Positions 50,952 to 59,055 of a stretch of 64,000 nucleotides of DNA are shown piece after piece. Both the position numbers and the translations under genes were made by a program. The DNA lies in assembly GCA_900319645.1 (NCBI GenBank), contig ONPG01000002.1, forward strand, positions 186,001 through 250,000. The letters run 5' to 3'. Position 1 is the stretch's first letter. Every line of letters starts with the position of its first letter. The notes under the pieces were generated by a model. It was not told the DNA's origin, did no database searches, and worked only from the letters and a program-made list of their open reading frames with translations. Origin of the DNA: an uncultured Bacteroidales bacterium. GTDB taxonomy: Bacteria > Bacteroidota > Bacteroidia > Bacteroidales > Paludibacteraceae.

Positions 50952-51770
50952 ATGAGGAAACTCCTGGACAAAACCCTGCTGAACGACCACGTCATTCTGG
51001 TGGTCATTCTGCTTAATTCGGTTGTTATCTATCTCGAGGAATCGGGAATCAACCATCCTGCACTCCTCGGGCTGGACATGGCGTGTACCATCATCTTCTT
51101 TCTTGAGATGATAGCCAAGCAGGTCTGCTACGGGTTCAAAAACTACTGGCACGACGGGTGGAATATTATGGACGGAGTGCTGGTGATTATCTCGCTCCCT
51201 TCGCTTATGCTGCCTTTTCTGGACTTGACGACCTTCCATTTCTCGGCTGTACTCACGCTGAGGCTTTTCCGCGTCGTAAGGTTCCTGCGGATCTTCCATT
51301 TCTTTCCCAATATCGTCCAACTCGGACAGGGACTCAAACGGGCGCTCCGTGACTCGGGCATCGTACTGCTCTTTTTCGGAGTGTTGCTCGTCCTCTTCGG
51401 ACTGATCAACTGCAGCCTCTATCGCGATGTCGTGCCGGAGTATTTCGGCACTCCCATCCGCTCCGTCTATTCCGTCTTCCGTGTCTTTACCGTCGAAGGA
51501 TGGTACGAGATACCCGATGCCATAGCCGCCAACACATCGCCTGTTATAGGAAGATTGTCACGGCTCTATTTCAGCCTGCTGCTCTCTGCCTTCGGTATTC
51601 TCGGGCTCTCGTTTATCAACTCGGTCTTTGTGGATGCTATGGCGGAAGACAATAACGACGACGTCAAAGAGCAACTCAGCCGGATGGAGCAGCAACAACA
51701 GCAAATGGCGGAACAACAACAACGTTTGGAGCGCCAACTCGACGAACTGAAAGGCCTGCTCGGCAAATAA
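50952..51770 (+). CDS. Voltage-gated ion channel, one-domain type (272 aa)
   Basis: Six hydrophobic segments form the ion-transport domain. The S4 sensor carries Arg every third residue (LRLFRVVRFLRIFHF, about 104-118). The pore region near 170-188 has the filter TVEGW, close to the TLESW of bacterial sodium channels (NaChBac family), with Gly instead of Ser at one place. A coiled coil rich in Gln (about 235-268, EQQQQQMAEQQQRLERQLDELK) would join four subunits. The role is probably Na+ (or Ca2+) conduction in the inner membrane; filter chemistry can only be guessed. It is 2 nt after ruvB. Confidence 0.85.
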   Translation: MRKLLDKTLLNDHVILVVILLNSVVIYLEESGINHPALLGLDMACTIIFFLEMIAKQVCYGFKNYWHDGWNIMDGVLVIISLPSLMLPFLDLTTFHFSAVLTLRLFRVVRFLRIFHFFPNIVQLGQGLKRALRDSGIVLLFFGVLLVLFGLINCSLYRDVVPEYFGTPIRSVYSVFRVFTVEGWYEIPDAIAANTSPVIGRLSRLYFSLLLSAFGILGLSFINSVFVDAMAEDNNDDVKEQLSRMEQQQQQMAEQQQRLERQLDELKGLLGK

Positions 51771-51792
51771 TTGCTAAAAATTGCACTTTTAT

Positions 51793-51823
51793 TTGCATAT
51801 GTGCAAATTTTGTTGTACCTTTG
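51793..51823 (+). promoter_or_regulatory. Promoter of pdxJ and the ExbB-ExbD-TonB genes
   Basis: TTGCATATGTGCA then TACCTTTG (51816-51823), 23 nt apart; the ATG at 51848 is only about 18 nt from the expected start. Confidence 0.7.
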
Positions 51824-51847
51824 TACCCGAATTGAAAAAATCGAATC

Positions 51848-52561
51848 ATGACCAGACTAAGTGTTAATATCAACAAGGTGGCTACGCTCCGCAACGCACG
51901 CGGTGGCAATATGCCTGACGTTCAGCGTTTTGCTGTGGATTGTGAGCTCTTCGGAGCACAGGGTATAACCGTCCATCCGCGTCCTGACGAACGACATATT
52001 CGCAAGGAGGATGTCTATCAACTCAAATCGATGGTAACTACCGAACTCAACGTCGAGGGCAATCCAACTGATGAGTTCCTGGCGCTTCTCGAGGATATCA
52101 AACCCACACAGGCGACGCTTGTGCCGGACGACCCGAACCAGCTGACCTCCAACCACGGATGGGACACGAGACGCCATCTCGATTTTCTCAAAGGGGTGGT
52201 CAACCAGCTCCACGCCTCGCGTATCCGTGTCAGCATCTTCGTGGATCCGGATCCGGTAATGGTGGAGTATGCTCTCCGTACGGGAGCTGACCGCGTAGAA
52301 CTCTATACAGGACCGTACGCCGAGCTCTTTGAGACGGATCCTAAAAAAGCGATTGAGATGTACCGCCCGGCGGCGATGAAAGCCCACGAACTCGGACTGG
52401 GCATGAATGCCGGACACGACCTCAATCTCAAGAACCTCAAACCCTTTATCCAGGCTTTTCCCTGGACGGCAGAGGTCTCTATAGGACACGCTATCATCTG
52501 CGACGCACTCTATCTTGGTATTCAGGAAACGATCCAGGAGTACTTGGACCTCCTCAAATAA
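51848..52561 (+). CDS. pdxJ: Pyridoxine 5'-phosphate synthase (237 aa)
   Basis: PdxJ condenses 1-deoxyxylulose 5-phosphate with 3-amino-1-hydroxyacetone phosphate to give pyridoxine 5'-phosphate, the last ring-forming step of vitamin B6 synthesis. Recognisable parts are [17 protein letters not shown] at the N-terminus, [12 protein letters not shown] near 41, TELNVEGNP near 62, [16 protein letters not shown] near 90 and [15 protein letters not shown] near 183. TIM barrel, cytosolic, usual length. The ExbB gene follows after a spacer made of an AAATCGTAAATCGT-type repeat. Confidence 0.95.
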   Translation: MTRLSVNINKVATLRNARGGNMPDVQRFAVDCELFGAQGITVHPRPDERHIRKEDVYQLKSMVTTELNVEGNPTDEFLALLEDIKPTQATLVPDDPNQLTSNHGWDTRRHLDFLKGVVNQLHASRIRVSIFVDPDPVMVEYALRTGADRVELYTGPYAELFETDPKKAIEMYRPAAMKAHELGLGMNAGHDLNLKNLKPFIQAFPWTAEVSIGHAIICDALYLGIQETIQEYLDLLK

Positions 52562-52630
52562 ATGTCCAAATGACAAAATAAATCGTAAATCGTCAAATCG
52601 TAAATCGTAAATCGTCAAATCGTAAATATC
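52562..52630. repeat. AAATCGT-type simple repeat in the pdxJ-exbB spacer
   Basis: A unit near AAATCGTAAATCGTC recurs several times. The same motif fills spacers at 7156-7190, 53325-53362 and 59710-59767 and is translated inside the NRPS at 37736-37770. Confidence 0.8.
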
Positions 52631-52631
52631 T

Positions 52632-53324
52632 ATGTTGTTTTTTCAAATCGACACAACAGCTCTCGCTGAGGAGCTGATGCAGGTGGAAGAACCTGTTCAG
52701 GAATCTATCAATTTGTGGCAAATGGCGCAATACGGAGGCTGGATCATGATTATTCTGGCTCTCCTGCTTGCCGGTGCATGTTATATTTTTATCGAACGCT
52801 TGGTGGTTCTCAAGCAGGCTACCAAGGAGGATAAGTCGTTTATGGACCGTATCCGCGATTATATCCACGAGGGTAAGATTGATTCCGCACTCAACCTTTG
52901 CAAGCAGACCGACACACCTTCGGCACATATGATTGAAAAAGGTATCAGCCGTATCGGACGTCCGATGCAGGACGTACAAGTGGCGGTGGAGAACGTCGGT
53001 AACCTCGAGGTCGGCAAACTGGAGAAAGGCCTTGTGATTATGGCTACTATCGCCGGAGGTGCTCCGATGCTCGGTTTCCTTGGAACCGTTCTCGGTATGG
53101 TTCAGACTTTCTACAACATGGCGCAGACTTCCGGAGGCGTGATCGAGATGTCCGCACTCTCAACGGGTATGTATCAGGCTATGGTGACCACTATCGGCGG
53201 TCTCATCGTCGGTATTCTGGCTATGTTCGCCTATAACTACCTCGTCTCGCGTATCGACCGCGTGGTTCGCCTCCTCGAATCCCGCACACTCGAGTTCATG
53301 GACCTCCTCAACGAGCCGGCATAA
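52632..53324 (+). CDS. exbB: ExbB/TolQ-type proton channel protein (230 aa)
   Basis: A MotA/TolQ/ExbB family member: TM1 near residues 34-56 (GGWIMIILALLLAGACYIF), then a cytosolic part and TM2/TM3 near 138-160 and 180-205, with GGAPMLGFLGTVLGMVQTF as the family signature and a TTIGGLIVGILAMFAYN end. With ExbD and TonB it uses the proton gradient to drive TonB-dependent outer-membrane transporters. The three genes lie in order with short spacers. A 30-residue N-terminal periplasmic part precedes TM1. Confidence 0.9.
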   Translation: MLFFQIDTTALAEELMQVEEPVQESINLWQMAQYGGWIMIILALLLAGACYIFIERLVVLKQATKEDKSFMDRIRDYIHEGKIDSALNLCKQTDTPSAHMIEKGISRIGRPMQDVQVAVENVGNLEVGKLEKGLVIMATIAGGAPMLGFLGTVLGMVQTFYNMAQTSGGVIEMSALSTGMYQAMVTTIGGLIVGILAMFAYNYLVSRIDRVVRLLESRTLEFMDLLNEPA

Positions 53325-53362
53325 ATAAACAAATTGTAAATGACTAAATCGTAAATAACGTT

Positions 53363-53770
53363 ATGGCTCTCAAGAGACGAAACAGGGTAGAAGCCACATT
53401 CGCTATGAGTTCGATGACCGACCTCATCTTCCTGCTCTTGCTGTTCTTTGTGATGGCAAGCACGATGTCTTCGCCCAACGATATCAAAATCAACCTGCCG
53501 CAGTCACGAGCCAAACAGGTGACACGACCGCAGGTGGCGAAGGTCTCTATTGACAACCTCGGCAATTATTACGTCGCACTCGGCAAACAGAAACCGATAC
53601 CGGTTGATCCCGACAATCTTGAAGGATACCTCAGCGGCATTCAGGCTTCTGACAGTACGATGTATATTGCCCTGCACGCAGACGAAGACGTGGCATACAA
53701 AGAGGTGGTTCGCGTGCTCGACATAGCGAACGAACACCATATGAAACTCGTCGTGGCAACTAAACGGTAG
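53363..53770 (+). CDS. exbD: ExbD/TolR-type protein (135 aa)
   Basis: One membrane segment near residues 14-35 (MTDLIFLLLLFFVMASTM) contains the Asp typical of ExbD (AMSSMTDLIFLLL), which takes part in proton passage. The periplasmic part (about 40-135) has the ExbD/TolR fold. It follows exbB and precedes the TonB gene. Only one ExbD gene is present here, whereas many Bacteroidales have two in this position. Confidence 0.9.
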   Translation: MALKRRNRVEATFAMSSMTDLIFLLLLFFVMASTMSSPNDIKINLPQSRAKQVTRPQVAKVSIDNLGNYYVALGKQKPIPVDPDNLEGYLSGIQASDSTMYIALHADEDVAYKEVVRVLDIANEHHMKLVVATKR

Positions 53771-53829
53771 TTGCAGAAGAATCTTTAGTAACGAAACGGT
53801 AATCAGGTATTTCGGACGTAAAGAAATAA

Positions 53830-54645
53830 ATGACAAAAAAACAACAACGACATATTATCGCCTCTTTGGGCACGTTGCTTTTTATGCTGCTGCTGTTCCT
53901 TCTGCTGTGGTTTGTCTATCTGACCGCAGTTGTTCCCGAGGAACAGGAAGGCATAGAAGTGGCATTTGGCGAAGTGCAGGAAGCGGGTGGCTATATGGCG
54001 AAGCAATCAGAAGCAGTTCCGCTGCCTTCGCCCCAACCAACTGCTCCAAAACAGGCGGCCGCTCCTTCGGACAACAATCTGATGACCCAGGAGGACGAAG
54101 AATCGCTGGCGCTTAGACGCCAGCAGGAAGAGGCGGAGAAAGCACGCAGGCAAGCCGAAGCCGACCGGCTCCAGCGCGAACGCGAAGAACAAGCACGGCT
54201 GGAGGAAGAACGCAAAGCACGCGAAGCGGCTGAGGCTGCCGAACGAGCCAAACAAGCCGAAGCCATCGCTAAGGCAAACGCACTCGGTTCGCTCTTTGGC
54301 AATAACGGCTCGGACGCGCAAGGTTCCGGTGATAGCCAGGGACAAGGACAGAAAGGCAATCCCGTCGGACACGGCTCTTCGGGCGGAAACAACTGGTCGC
54401 TCGCAGGACGTGGTATCCACGGCACGTTGCCTAAACCGGCTAATTCCTTCAACCAGGAAGGCCAAGTCATAGTGGAGATACGCGTGAATGCCGCCGGAAC
54501 GGTAGTTAACGCTACGCACAAGGGTGGTAACATCTCCGACAAACAAACCATACAACTCGCTCTCGACGCTGCCCGCAAGGCCAAGTTCACAGAGGGCGAC
54601 CATGATCAGATAGGAACAATCACATATAATTTTAAATTCAATTAA
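53830..54645 (+). CDS. TonB/TolA-type energy transducer (271 aa)
   Basis: A membrane segment (residues 11-35) is followed by a Pro/Ala linker (PLPSPQPTAPKQAAAP), a long charged, Ala-rich helical stretch (about 95-155, with runs like EEAEKARRQAEADRLQRE) that resembles TolA, and a Gly-rich turn. The C-terminal domain (about 185-271) contains EGQVIVEIRVNAAGTV, a TonB-type sheet. It should span the periplasm and transfer energy from ExbB-ExbD to outer-membrane transporters. The TolA-like middle part means either name could be used. Confidence 0.85.
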   Translation: MTKKQQRHIIASLGTLLFMLLLFLLLWFVYLTAVVPEEQEGIEVAFGEVQEAGGYMAKQSEAVPLPSPQPTAPKQAAAPSDNNLMTQEDEESLALRRQQEEAEKARRQAEADRLQREREEQARLEEERKAREAAEAAERAKQAEAIAKANALGSLFGNNGSDAQGSGDSQGQGQKGNPVGHGSSGGNNWSLAGRGIHGTLPKPANSFNQEGQVIVEIRVNAAGTVVNATHKGGNISDKQTIQLALDAARKAKFTEGDHDQIGTITYNFKFN

Positions 54646-54677
54646 CAATTAATTCTTAATTCGTAATTTTTGATTTT

Positions 54678-55205
54678 ATGAATTATCTCTTTTTGGACAA
54701 CGGCTTCGAGGAGATTGAAGCCATCACCACGATTGACTTGCTTCGTCGTGCCAACATCGCTGTCACTACTGTGTCTGTTACCGGCAACCCGATGGTTCTC
54801 GGCGCACACAACATCGCTGTGGAGGCGGATGGCTTGATAGAGCGCATTGATTTCTCCGACGCAGAGATGTTGATCCTTCCCGGCGGACAAACCAAATTAG
54901 GTGATTGTTCTGCTTTGTGCGAATTGCTTGTAGAGCACAACAACGCCGGCAAACTGATTGCAGCTATCTGTGCCGCTCCGATGGTATTGGGCAAACTCGG
55001 TATCCTCGAGGGCAAACAGGCTACTTGCTATCCCGGCTGTCAGGAACCGCTCGGCGAGAGTTATGTCGGCGGACTTGTAGTGGAGTCCAAGAACATCATT
55101 ACCGCTAAAGGTCCAGGTCTCAGCTCCGATTTCGCCTTCTGCATCATCGAGCGTCTCGCCGGCTCCGAAGTCGCCGACGAAGTCTACGACAAAGCCCAGT
55201 ACTGA
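54678..55205 (+). CDS. DJ-1/PfpI-family protein (175 aa)
   Basis: The DJ-1 fold is evident: FLDNGFEEIEAITTIDLLRRA near the N-terminus (Glu), MLILPGGQTKLGD near 70, and the nucleophile Cys in LIAAICAAPMVLG near 98. Family members include protein deglycases, chaperones and oxidative-stress sensors; which of these applies cannot be read. Cytosolic. It follows the TonB gene by 32 nt and precedes a four-helix-bundle gene that is framed by repeats. Confidence 0.85.
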   Translation: MNYLFLDNGFEEIEAITTIDLLRRANIAVTTVSVTGNPMVLGAHNIAVEADGLIERIDFSDAEMLILPGGQTKLGDCSALCELLVEHNNAGKLIAAICAAPMVLGKLGILEGKQATCYPGCQEPLGESYVGGLVVESKNIITAKGPGLSSDFAFCIIERLAGSEVADEVYDKAQY

Positions 55206-55286
55206 TCAGATTATTCCGATTATTCCGATTACTCCGAATACTCCGAATACTCCGAATACTCTGATTACTCCGATAAACTCCGACAA
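55206..55286. repeat. Nonamer repeat before the four-helix-bundle gene
   Basis: Units near ATTACTCCG/AATACTCCG repeat at least six times. A related array (55850-55921) lies directly after the gene. Confidence 0.85.
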
Positions 55287-55288
55287 CT

Positions 55289-55846
55289 ATGCCATCTAAT
55301 ACCTTTCTCCCTCAAAATGGCTCATACCGTGCGTTGAGGGTGTATCAGGTAACGGAGGTTATATATGATATTACATACTATTTTGTACCTCAGTTTTTAG
55401 AGGTGGGAGATCGTACGATAGATCAGATGGTTCAAGCTGCAAGGTCGGGCAAGCAAAATATTGCTGAAGGTAATCAGGCGGCTACTACATCTACTGAAAC
55501 GGAAATCAAACTGACAAATGTGGCAAAAGCCAGCCTGGAGGAGTTATTGATAGACTACGAAGACTACTTGCGAGTACGCGGTTTGCCTCATTGGGAGAAG
55601 ACGCACCCTCGTTATGAAAAAATGCGCCAATATGCGCAGTCGAAGGAATTGGCAGATAACTACAAGATTTTGTTGCCACAACTGACAGCAGAAGAAATCG
55701 CTAATTTGTGTATAACCCTTATCCACCAGGCAATCTATATGTTGTACAGATTGCTTGCACATCAGCAAGAACGTTTTGTCAAGCAAGGCGGAATCCGTGA
55801 GCAGATGCTCAATGCCCGCCTTGCCTATCGCAATAAAAATAAATAG
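55289..55846 (+). CDS. Four-helix-bundle suffix-domain protein (185 aa)
   Basis: It is related to the S23-type four-helix-bundle proteins (MVQAARSGKQNIAEGNQAAT near 50-68 is the family core) but carries a longer C-terminal extension (LRVRGLPHWEKTHPRYEKM, then helical ending NARLAYRNKNK). Function is unknown. The gene lies between two ATTACTCCG-type repeat arrays, and its A/T-rich codon use differs from neighbouring DJ-1 and TonB genes. Together with the S23-type gene at 29054-29413 it suggests gain of such genes at repeat-rich sites. Confidence 0.8.
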   Translation: MPSNTFLPQNGSYRALRVYQVTEVIYDITYYFVPQFLEVGDRTIDQMVQAARSGKQNIAEGNQAATTSTETEIKLTNVAKASLEELLIDYEDYLRVRGLPHWEKTHPRYEKMRQYAQSKELADNYKILLPQLTAEEIANLCITLIHQAIYMLYRLLAHQQERFVKQGGIREQMLNARLAYRNKNK

Positions 55847-55849
55847 TTC

Positions 55850-55921
55850 AGATTACTCCGATTACTCAGATTACTCGGATTACTCGGATTACTCCGATTA
55901 TTCTGATTACTCTGAATTCTC
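55850..55921. repeat. Nonamer repeat after the four-helix-bundle gene
   Basis: Units near ATTACTCCG (with G/C and T variants) repeat about seven times, mirroring 55206-55286. Confidence 0.85.
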
Positions 55922-55953
55922 TCTGGCAAGTGGAACCAATTAACACAAAGAAT

Positions 55954-56106
55954 ATGAGTGAACGGGAATTAGAAGCCAAATTAAGCATCGGCTTAAAGCA
56001 ATCTTATCGCCGTGTTGTCGAGGAGCATCGCCGCAACAACCAGCCGCTCATTTTTAGTGAGAACGGCCAAATCCGGTACGTTGATCCTTTCACGGTCGCG
56101 TTATAA
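55954..56106 (+). CDS. Orphan copy of the 50-residue protein
   Basis: ATG at 55954 to TAA at 56106 encodes MSERELEAKLSIGL...HRRNNQPLIFSENGQ...VDPFTVAL, about 66% identical by eye to the zeta-linked 10918-11070 protein and of exactly the same length. No zeta-type gene is adjacent; instead it sits between a repeat array and RNA copy B. The conservation shows that it is a real gene. If the family is an antitoxin, this may be a solitary copy that can neutralise the distant toxin, or a remnant. Confidence 0.75.
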   Translation: MSERELEAKLSIGLKQSYRRVVEEHRRNNQPLIFSENGQIRYVDPFTVAL

Positions 56107-56190
56107 TAAGAGTAGATAGATAAAACTATAGTAACAAACAAAACCTGCCTATGGTATAAAACAACAGACAAACAACATACATAAATAACA

Positions 56191-56380
56191 GCGTAATAAG
56201 CCAAAACTTGATACTTTGAAACCCTAGACAAGTTTACAAAGATCATTTATTCTTCAAGAACGGTTTATGCACGCTCACGTATTGGCGTGAGTTTTCGTGC
56301 ATTTATTTGAAGAATAAAGGTAAGTCTAGGACCTCAAAGTATCAAATAAAGCGAATGAAAGCGCACGCTTTTATTGTGCA
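56191..56380 (+). ncRNA. Structured RNA, copy B (novel family)
   Basis: Stems match copy A in place and length: P1 56208-56219 with 56334-56345 (TTGATACTTTGA/TCAAAGTATCAA), P2 56223-56229 with 56324-56330 (CCTAGAC/GTCTAGG), P3 56246-56257 with 56307-56318, P4 56267-56273 with 56296-56302 and P5 56274-56279 with 56286-56291. P1-P3 differ from copy A in several base pairs, all paired here too. The start (GCGTAATAAGCC), P4-P5 and the 3' hairpin region (GAATGAAAGCGCACGCTTTT is nearly the same) are conserved. It is the leader of the LRR surface-protein gene and begins about 85 nt after the 50-residue gene. Confidence 0.85.
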
Positions 56381-56410
56381 AATTTCTAACCCATTAAAAT
56401 CAATAACATT

Positions 56411-57838
56411 ATGAAAAAACTATTTACTATCCTCTTTGCTTTGCAAGTTATTACCGGAACTTTGTTTGCCAATACTTCTTCTGGCACTTGTGGTGATAAC
56501 CTTTTTTGGAATTTGAGCGAAGATCTCGTTCTGACCATTAGTGGTACAGGAGCGATGAATGATTATGTATTTTCATCAAATAAAGCACCTTGGCATGATT
56601 TTACAGATCAGCAATACATAGCAGATGGAACTTGTGGAGCAGAAGGAAATGAATCCAATGTGACTTGGAAACTGACTTTTGATAGTGTATTGACAATTAG
56701 TGGCAGCGGAGCAATGAAAAATTATAGCTTTTCTAATCCGTGGTATTTGTATCGTAATTCCATTAAATCTGTAATTGTCGAAAACAATATTACAAATATT
56801 GGTGATTATGCCTTTCATAATTGCAGTAATATCATTTCTGTAACAATGCCTAATAGTGTTACTCGTATTGGGCAAAACGCTTTTTATTATTGTTATAATC
56901 TTCAAACTATTGATATCCCAACAAGTGTGACTAATATTGGTATGGCGGCCTTTGAGGAATGTAATAGTTTGACTACAATAGAAATTCCCAATGGAGTTAC
57001 TATGCTTGACTACTGCGTTTTTGAAAAATGTCAAAACTTGAAATCGGTATATCTTCCTGCTAGCCTTACAGAAATCAAAAGTGCTGTATTCCGGAATTGT
57101 CCGAGTTTATTGGATTTCATAGTAGATGTGAATAATCCAAACTACTCATCAATTGACGGCGTTCTGTATTCAAAAGACGGAAGCACACTAATCCAATATA
57201 CTGCTGGCAGGTCGGGGAATTTCAAGATACCTCAGCAAGTAACAACTATAGGTAGTGAGGCTTTTAGAAATTGTGAGAAATTAGTATCAATAACTATTCC
57301 TGAAAGTGTAGCATATATTGGCTATCAGTCATTTAGCGAATGTCTTGGACTAAAAACCATAATATGCAAGTCTTCAATACCTCCAACATTGGAAATTATG
57401 GAAATGAGTGATGAAATGTTCTACGGAGTAAATTCATCGATTCCCCTATACGTGCCGAAAGGATGCGTTGATGTCTATAGAACAACTACTGGATGGAGTT
57501 ATTTTACAAACATTGTAGAAGATGTCAATGAAGGTCAATCTTTTTCAATAACATATCTTGATAAGCACACGGCTACTATTGGCAGTGAGGATGTTGTATT
57601 GAACCTTCCTGAACCTCCTGTATTGGTAGGCTTTACTTTCCAGAAATGGGTAGTTGTTGCAGGCGATTTGGAAGATGGTATCACAATCCAAGCAGTTTAT
57701 CAAGCCGATGTTCCTTCTGCTGCTCCGGCGGTATATACGAATCCGGCTAATCCTGCACAAAAACTGATCAAGAACGGGAATGTGTATATTTTAAGTGATG
57801 ACAAGACTTATACTATCACAGGACAAAATGTAAAGTGA
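56411..57838 (+). CDS. BspA-like leucine-rich-repeat surface protein (475 aa)
   Basis: A signal peptide (residues 1-20, ending LFA) is followed by BspA-type LRRs: IGDYAFHNCSNIISVTMPNSV, IGQNAFYYC, IGMAAFEECNSL, and so on to about residue 320, with a 23-residue period. Two early TCGDNLFW/TCGAEGNESNVTW-type repeats (about 27 and 76) precede it. The end reads NVYILSDDKTYTITGQNVK, the shared tail. Such proteins are adhesins in oral and gut Bacteroidales. It is expressed behind RNA copy B, as the two surface proteins at 30.6-34.8 kb are behind copy A. Confidence 0.85.
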   Translation: MKKLFTILFALQVITGTLFANTSSGTCGDNLFWNLSEDLVLTISGTGAMNDYVFSSNKAPWHDFTDQQYIADGTCGAEGNESNVTWKLTFDSVLTISGSGAMKNYSFSNPWYLYRNSIKSVIVENNITNIGDYAFHNCSNIISVTMPNSVTRIGQNAFYYCYNLQTIDIPTSVTNIGMAAFEECNSLTTIEIPNGVTMLDYCVFEKCQNLKSVYLPASLTEIKSAVFRNCPSLLDFIVDVNNPNYSSIDGVLYSKDGSTLIQYTAGRSGNFKIPQQVTTIGSEAFRNCEKLVSITIPESVAYIGYQSFSECLGLKTIICKSSIPPTLEIMEMSDEMFYGVNSSIPLYVPKGCVDVYRTTTGWSYFTNIVEDVNEGQSFSITYLDKHTATIGSEDVVLNLPEPPVLVGFTFQKWVVVAGDLEDGITIQAVYQADVPSAAPAVYTNPANPAQKLIKNGNVYILSDDKTYTITGQNVK

Positions 57839-57880
57839 ACAAGTCATTAAGTACCAAATCCCAAGTATAAAGAGAAAAAG

Positions 57881-57910
57881 ATCGTCGGCTTCTTAGCGGA
57901 GGCCGACGAT
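57881..57910. terminator. Two-way terminator between the LRR gene and queE
   Basis: Arms ATCGTCGGCTTC and GAGGCCGACGAT pair around a 6-nt loop, with T-rich runs on both strands. The last codons of queE and its stop lie within this hairpin. Confidence 0.8.
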
Positions 57911-58612
57911 TTTGTGAAGCTGGACGCTGAGGCGCCAGAAGGGGTGGGAGAGGATATAACGGACTGTCTCGTCCAGATTGTCGTTGCGGTCGTCTTCCCA
58001 CTCGTCAATGCCGCTCTGCAACAGCCACTCGCCGTTGTAGCGCAAGGGCTGCAAGAGCCAGTGGTCGGCCTCCAAGTACTGGCGCCAGACGGCAGGATCG
58101 TACTCGCCGGTGAATACCACTTTCACTTCGTTCACTTTTTTCAAGGCGAGTGGCAACTCTTCTATGTCCTGCCCTAATGGGAAGGAGTTTCTTTTCTCTC
58201 CTCTTTGCTGAGAGGGAGTGGGTGTCAGTTTATTTTGGGAAAGACGATGGTAAGGCAGTTTGGGCGAGCAGGTGATCCAGTCGATGCCGGCGGGCAGTGG
58301 ACGTGTGCCGTTGGTCTCGATACAGATATAGAAACCGGCGGCGTGCAGGGCTTCGACGAGTGCGTCGTCCACCTGCAGGGAGGGTTCGCCGCCGGTGAGG
58401 ACAACCATTCGCCGGCGCTCGTTGGGAATATCGTAGAGCGAAAGGACTTCGGCTACAATCTCTTCTGCCGTCATCTCCGTGTAGTCGCTGAACTCCGTGT
58501 CACACCACGGGCAACGGAGATTACAACCGCTGAAACGGACAAAAACAGCCGGGATGCCGCTATGACATCCCTCGCCTTGCAAGGTATAGAATATTTCGTT
58601 AACGCGATACAT
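57893..58612 (-). CDS. queE: 7-carboxy-7-deazaguanine synthase QueE with in-frame repeat (239 aa)
   Basis: QueE is a radical-SAM enzyme that makes 7-carboxy-7-deazaguanine in queuosine synthesis. The CX3CX2C cluster motif is GCNLRCPWCDT near residues 32-41 after YTLQGEG, and VLTGGEPSLQ follows. I start at 58612 (MYRVNEIFYTLQGEG); the longer frame would run into a repeat-rich spacer. About residues 127-143 (LTPTPSQQRGEKRNSFP) are encoded by a palindromic repeat (CTCTCAGCAAAGAGGAGAG on the minus strand) that is absent from usual QueE proteins. It is last in the que group. Confidence 0.9.
   Translation of the reverse strand: MYRVNEIFYTLQGEGCHSGIPAVFVRFSGCNLRCPWCDTEFSDYTEMTAEEIVAEVLSLYDIPNERRRMVVLTGGEPSLQVDDALVEALHAAGFYICIETNGTRPLPAGIDWITCSPKLPYHRLSQNKLTPTPSQQRGEKRNSFPLGQDIEELPLALKKVNEVKVVFTGEYDPAVWRQYLEADHWLLQPLRYNGEWLLQSGIDEWEDDRNDNLDETVRYILSHPFWRLSVQLHKIVGLR
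58187..58233. repeat. Palindromic repeat inside queE
   Basis: The plus strand reads CTTTTCTCTCCTCTTTGCTG and then AGAGGGAGTGGG; the arms pair imperfectly. It has the CCCCACTCCCTCT style of the recF repeats and is translated in frame. Confidence 0.7.
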
Positions 58613-58646
58613 TGCCAGAGTTCTGGATTCCTGGATTTCTGGAGTT

Positions 58647-58979
58647 TCAGTCTCTTTCGTAGATGGCGACATTGCCTTCGGACTCCTGAACGGAGACTTT
58701 ATAGCAGTTCTCCACGTGGTCGCAGATCCAACGGGCGATATTCTCCGCCGAAGGATTGACATCCAGCACTTCGTTGATATATTTATGGTCGAACGTGTCT
58801 TTCACTACCTTTTTGATGTGCGTGAAGTCGGTGACCATGCCGTCTTGGTTGAGTTCTGCCGCCTTGCAATAGACGACAATAATCCAGTTGTGACCGTGCA
58901 GGTTCTCGCATTTGCTCTCGTAGGACAGCGTCAGGTTGTGCGCCGCTGAGATCTCTATCGTTTTTTGAACGTAGTACAT
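58647..58979 (-). CDS. queD: 6-carboxy-tetrahydropterin synthase QueD (110 aa)
   Basis: QueD converts dihydroneopterin triphosphate to 6-carboxy-5,6,7,8-tetrahydropterin. The Zn-binding histidines are in ISAAHNL near 13 and LHGHNW near 30, with the catalytic Cys in SKCENL. I start at 58979 (MYYVQKTIEISAAH); the extended frame encodes a repeat-derived peptide. Length fits the small bacterial QueD family. It precedes queE; the spacer and that before it (58980-59055) are made of a CTGGATTTCTGGA-type repeat. Confidence 0.9.
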   Translation of the reverse strand: MYYVQKTIEISAAHNLTLSYESKCENLHGHNWIIVVYCKAAELNQDGMVTDFTHIKKVVKDTFDHKYINEVLDVNPSAENIARWICDHVENCYKVSVQESEGNVAIYERD

Positions 58980-59055
58980 CGCGTTATTGGGGTTGGAATT
59001 CCGGGGTTCTGGAAATCTGGATATCTGGAGTTCTGGATTTCTGGAATTCCGGTTT
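58980..59055. repeat. CTGGATTTCTGGA-type repeat between queC and queD
   Basis: Units near TCTGGAATTC/TCTGGATAT recur across the spacer, and a shorter run is at 58616-58646. The related CCAGAAATCC unit lies before the TolC gene. Confidence 0.75.

Noticed and set aside
55206..55921. Possible CRISPR array in the ATTACTCCG repeats
   Set aside because: Units are about 9 nt and contiguous with no unique spacers and no cas genes nearby.
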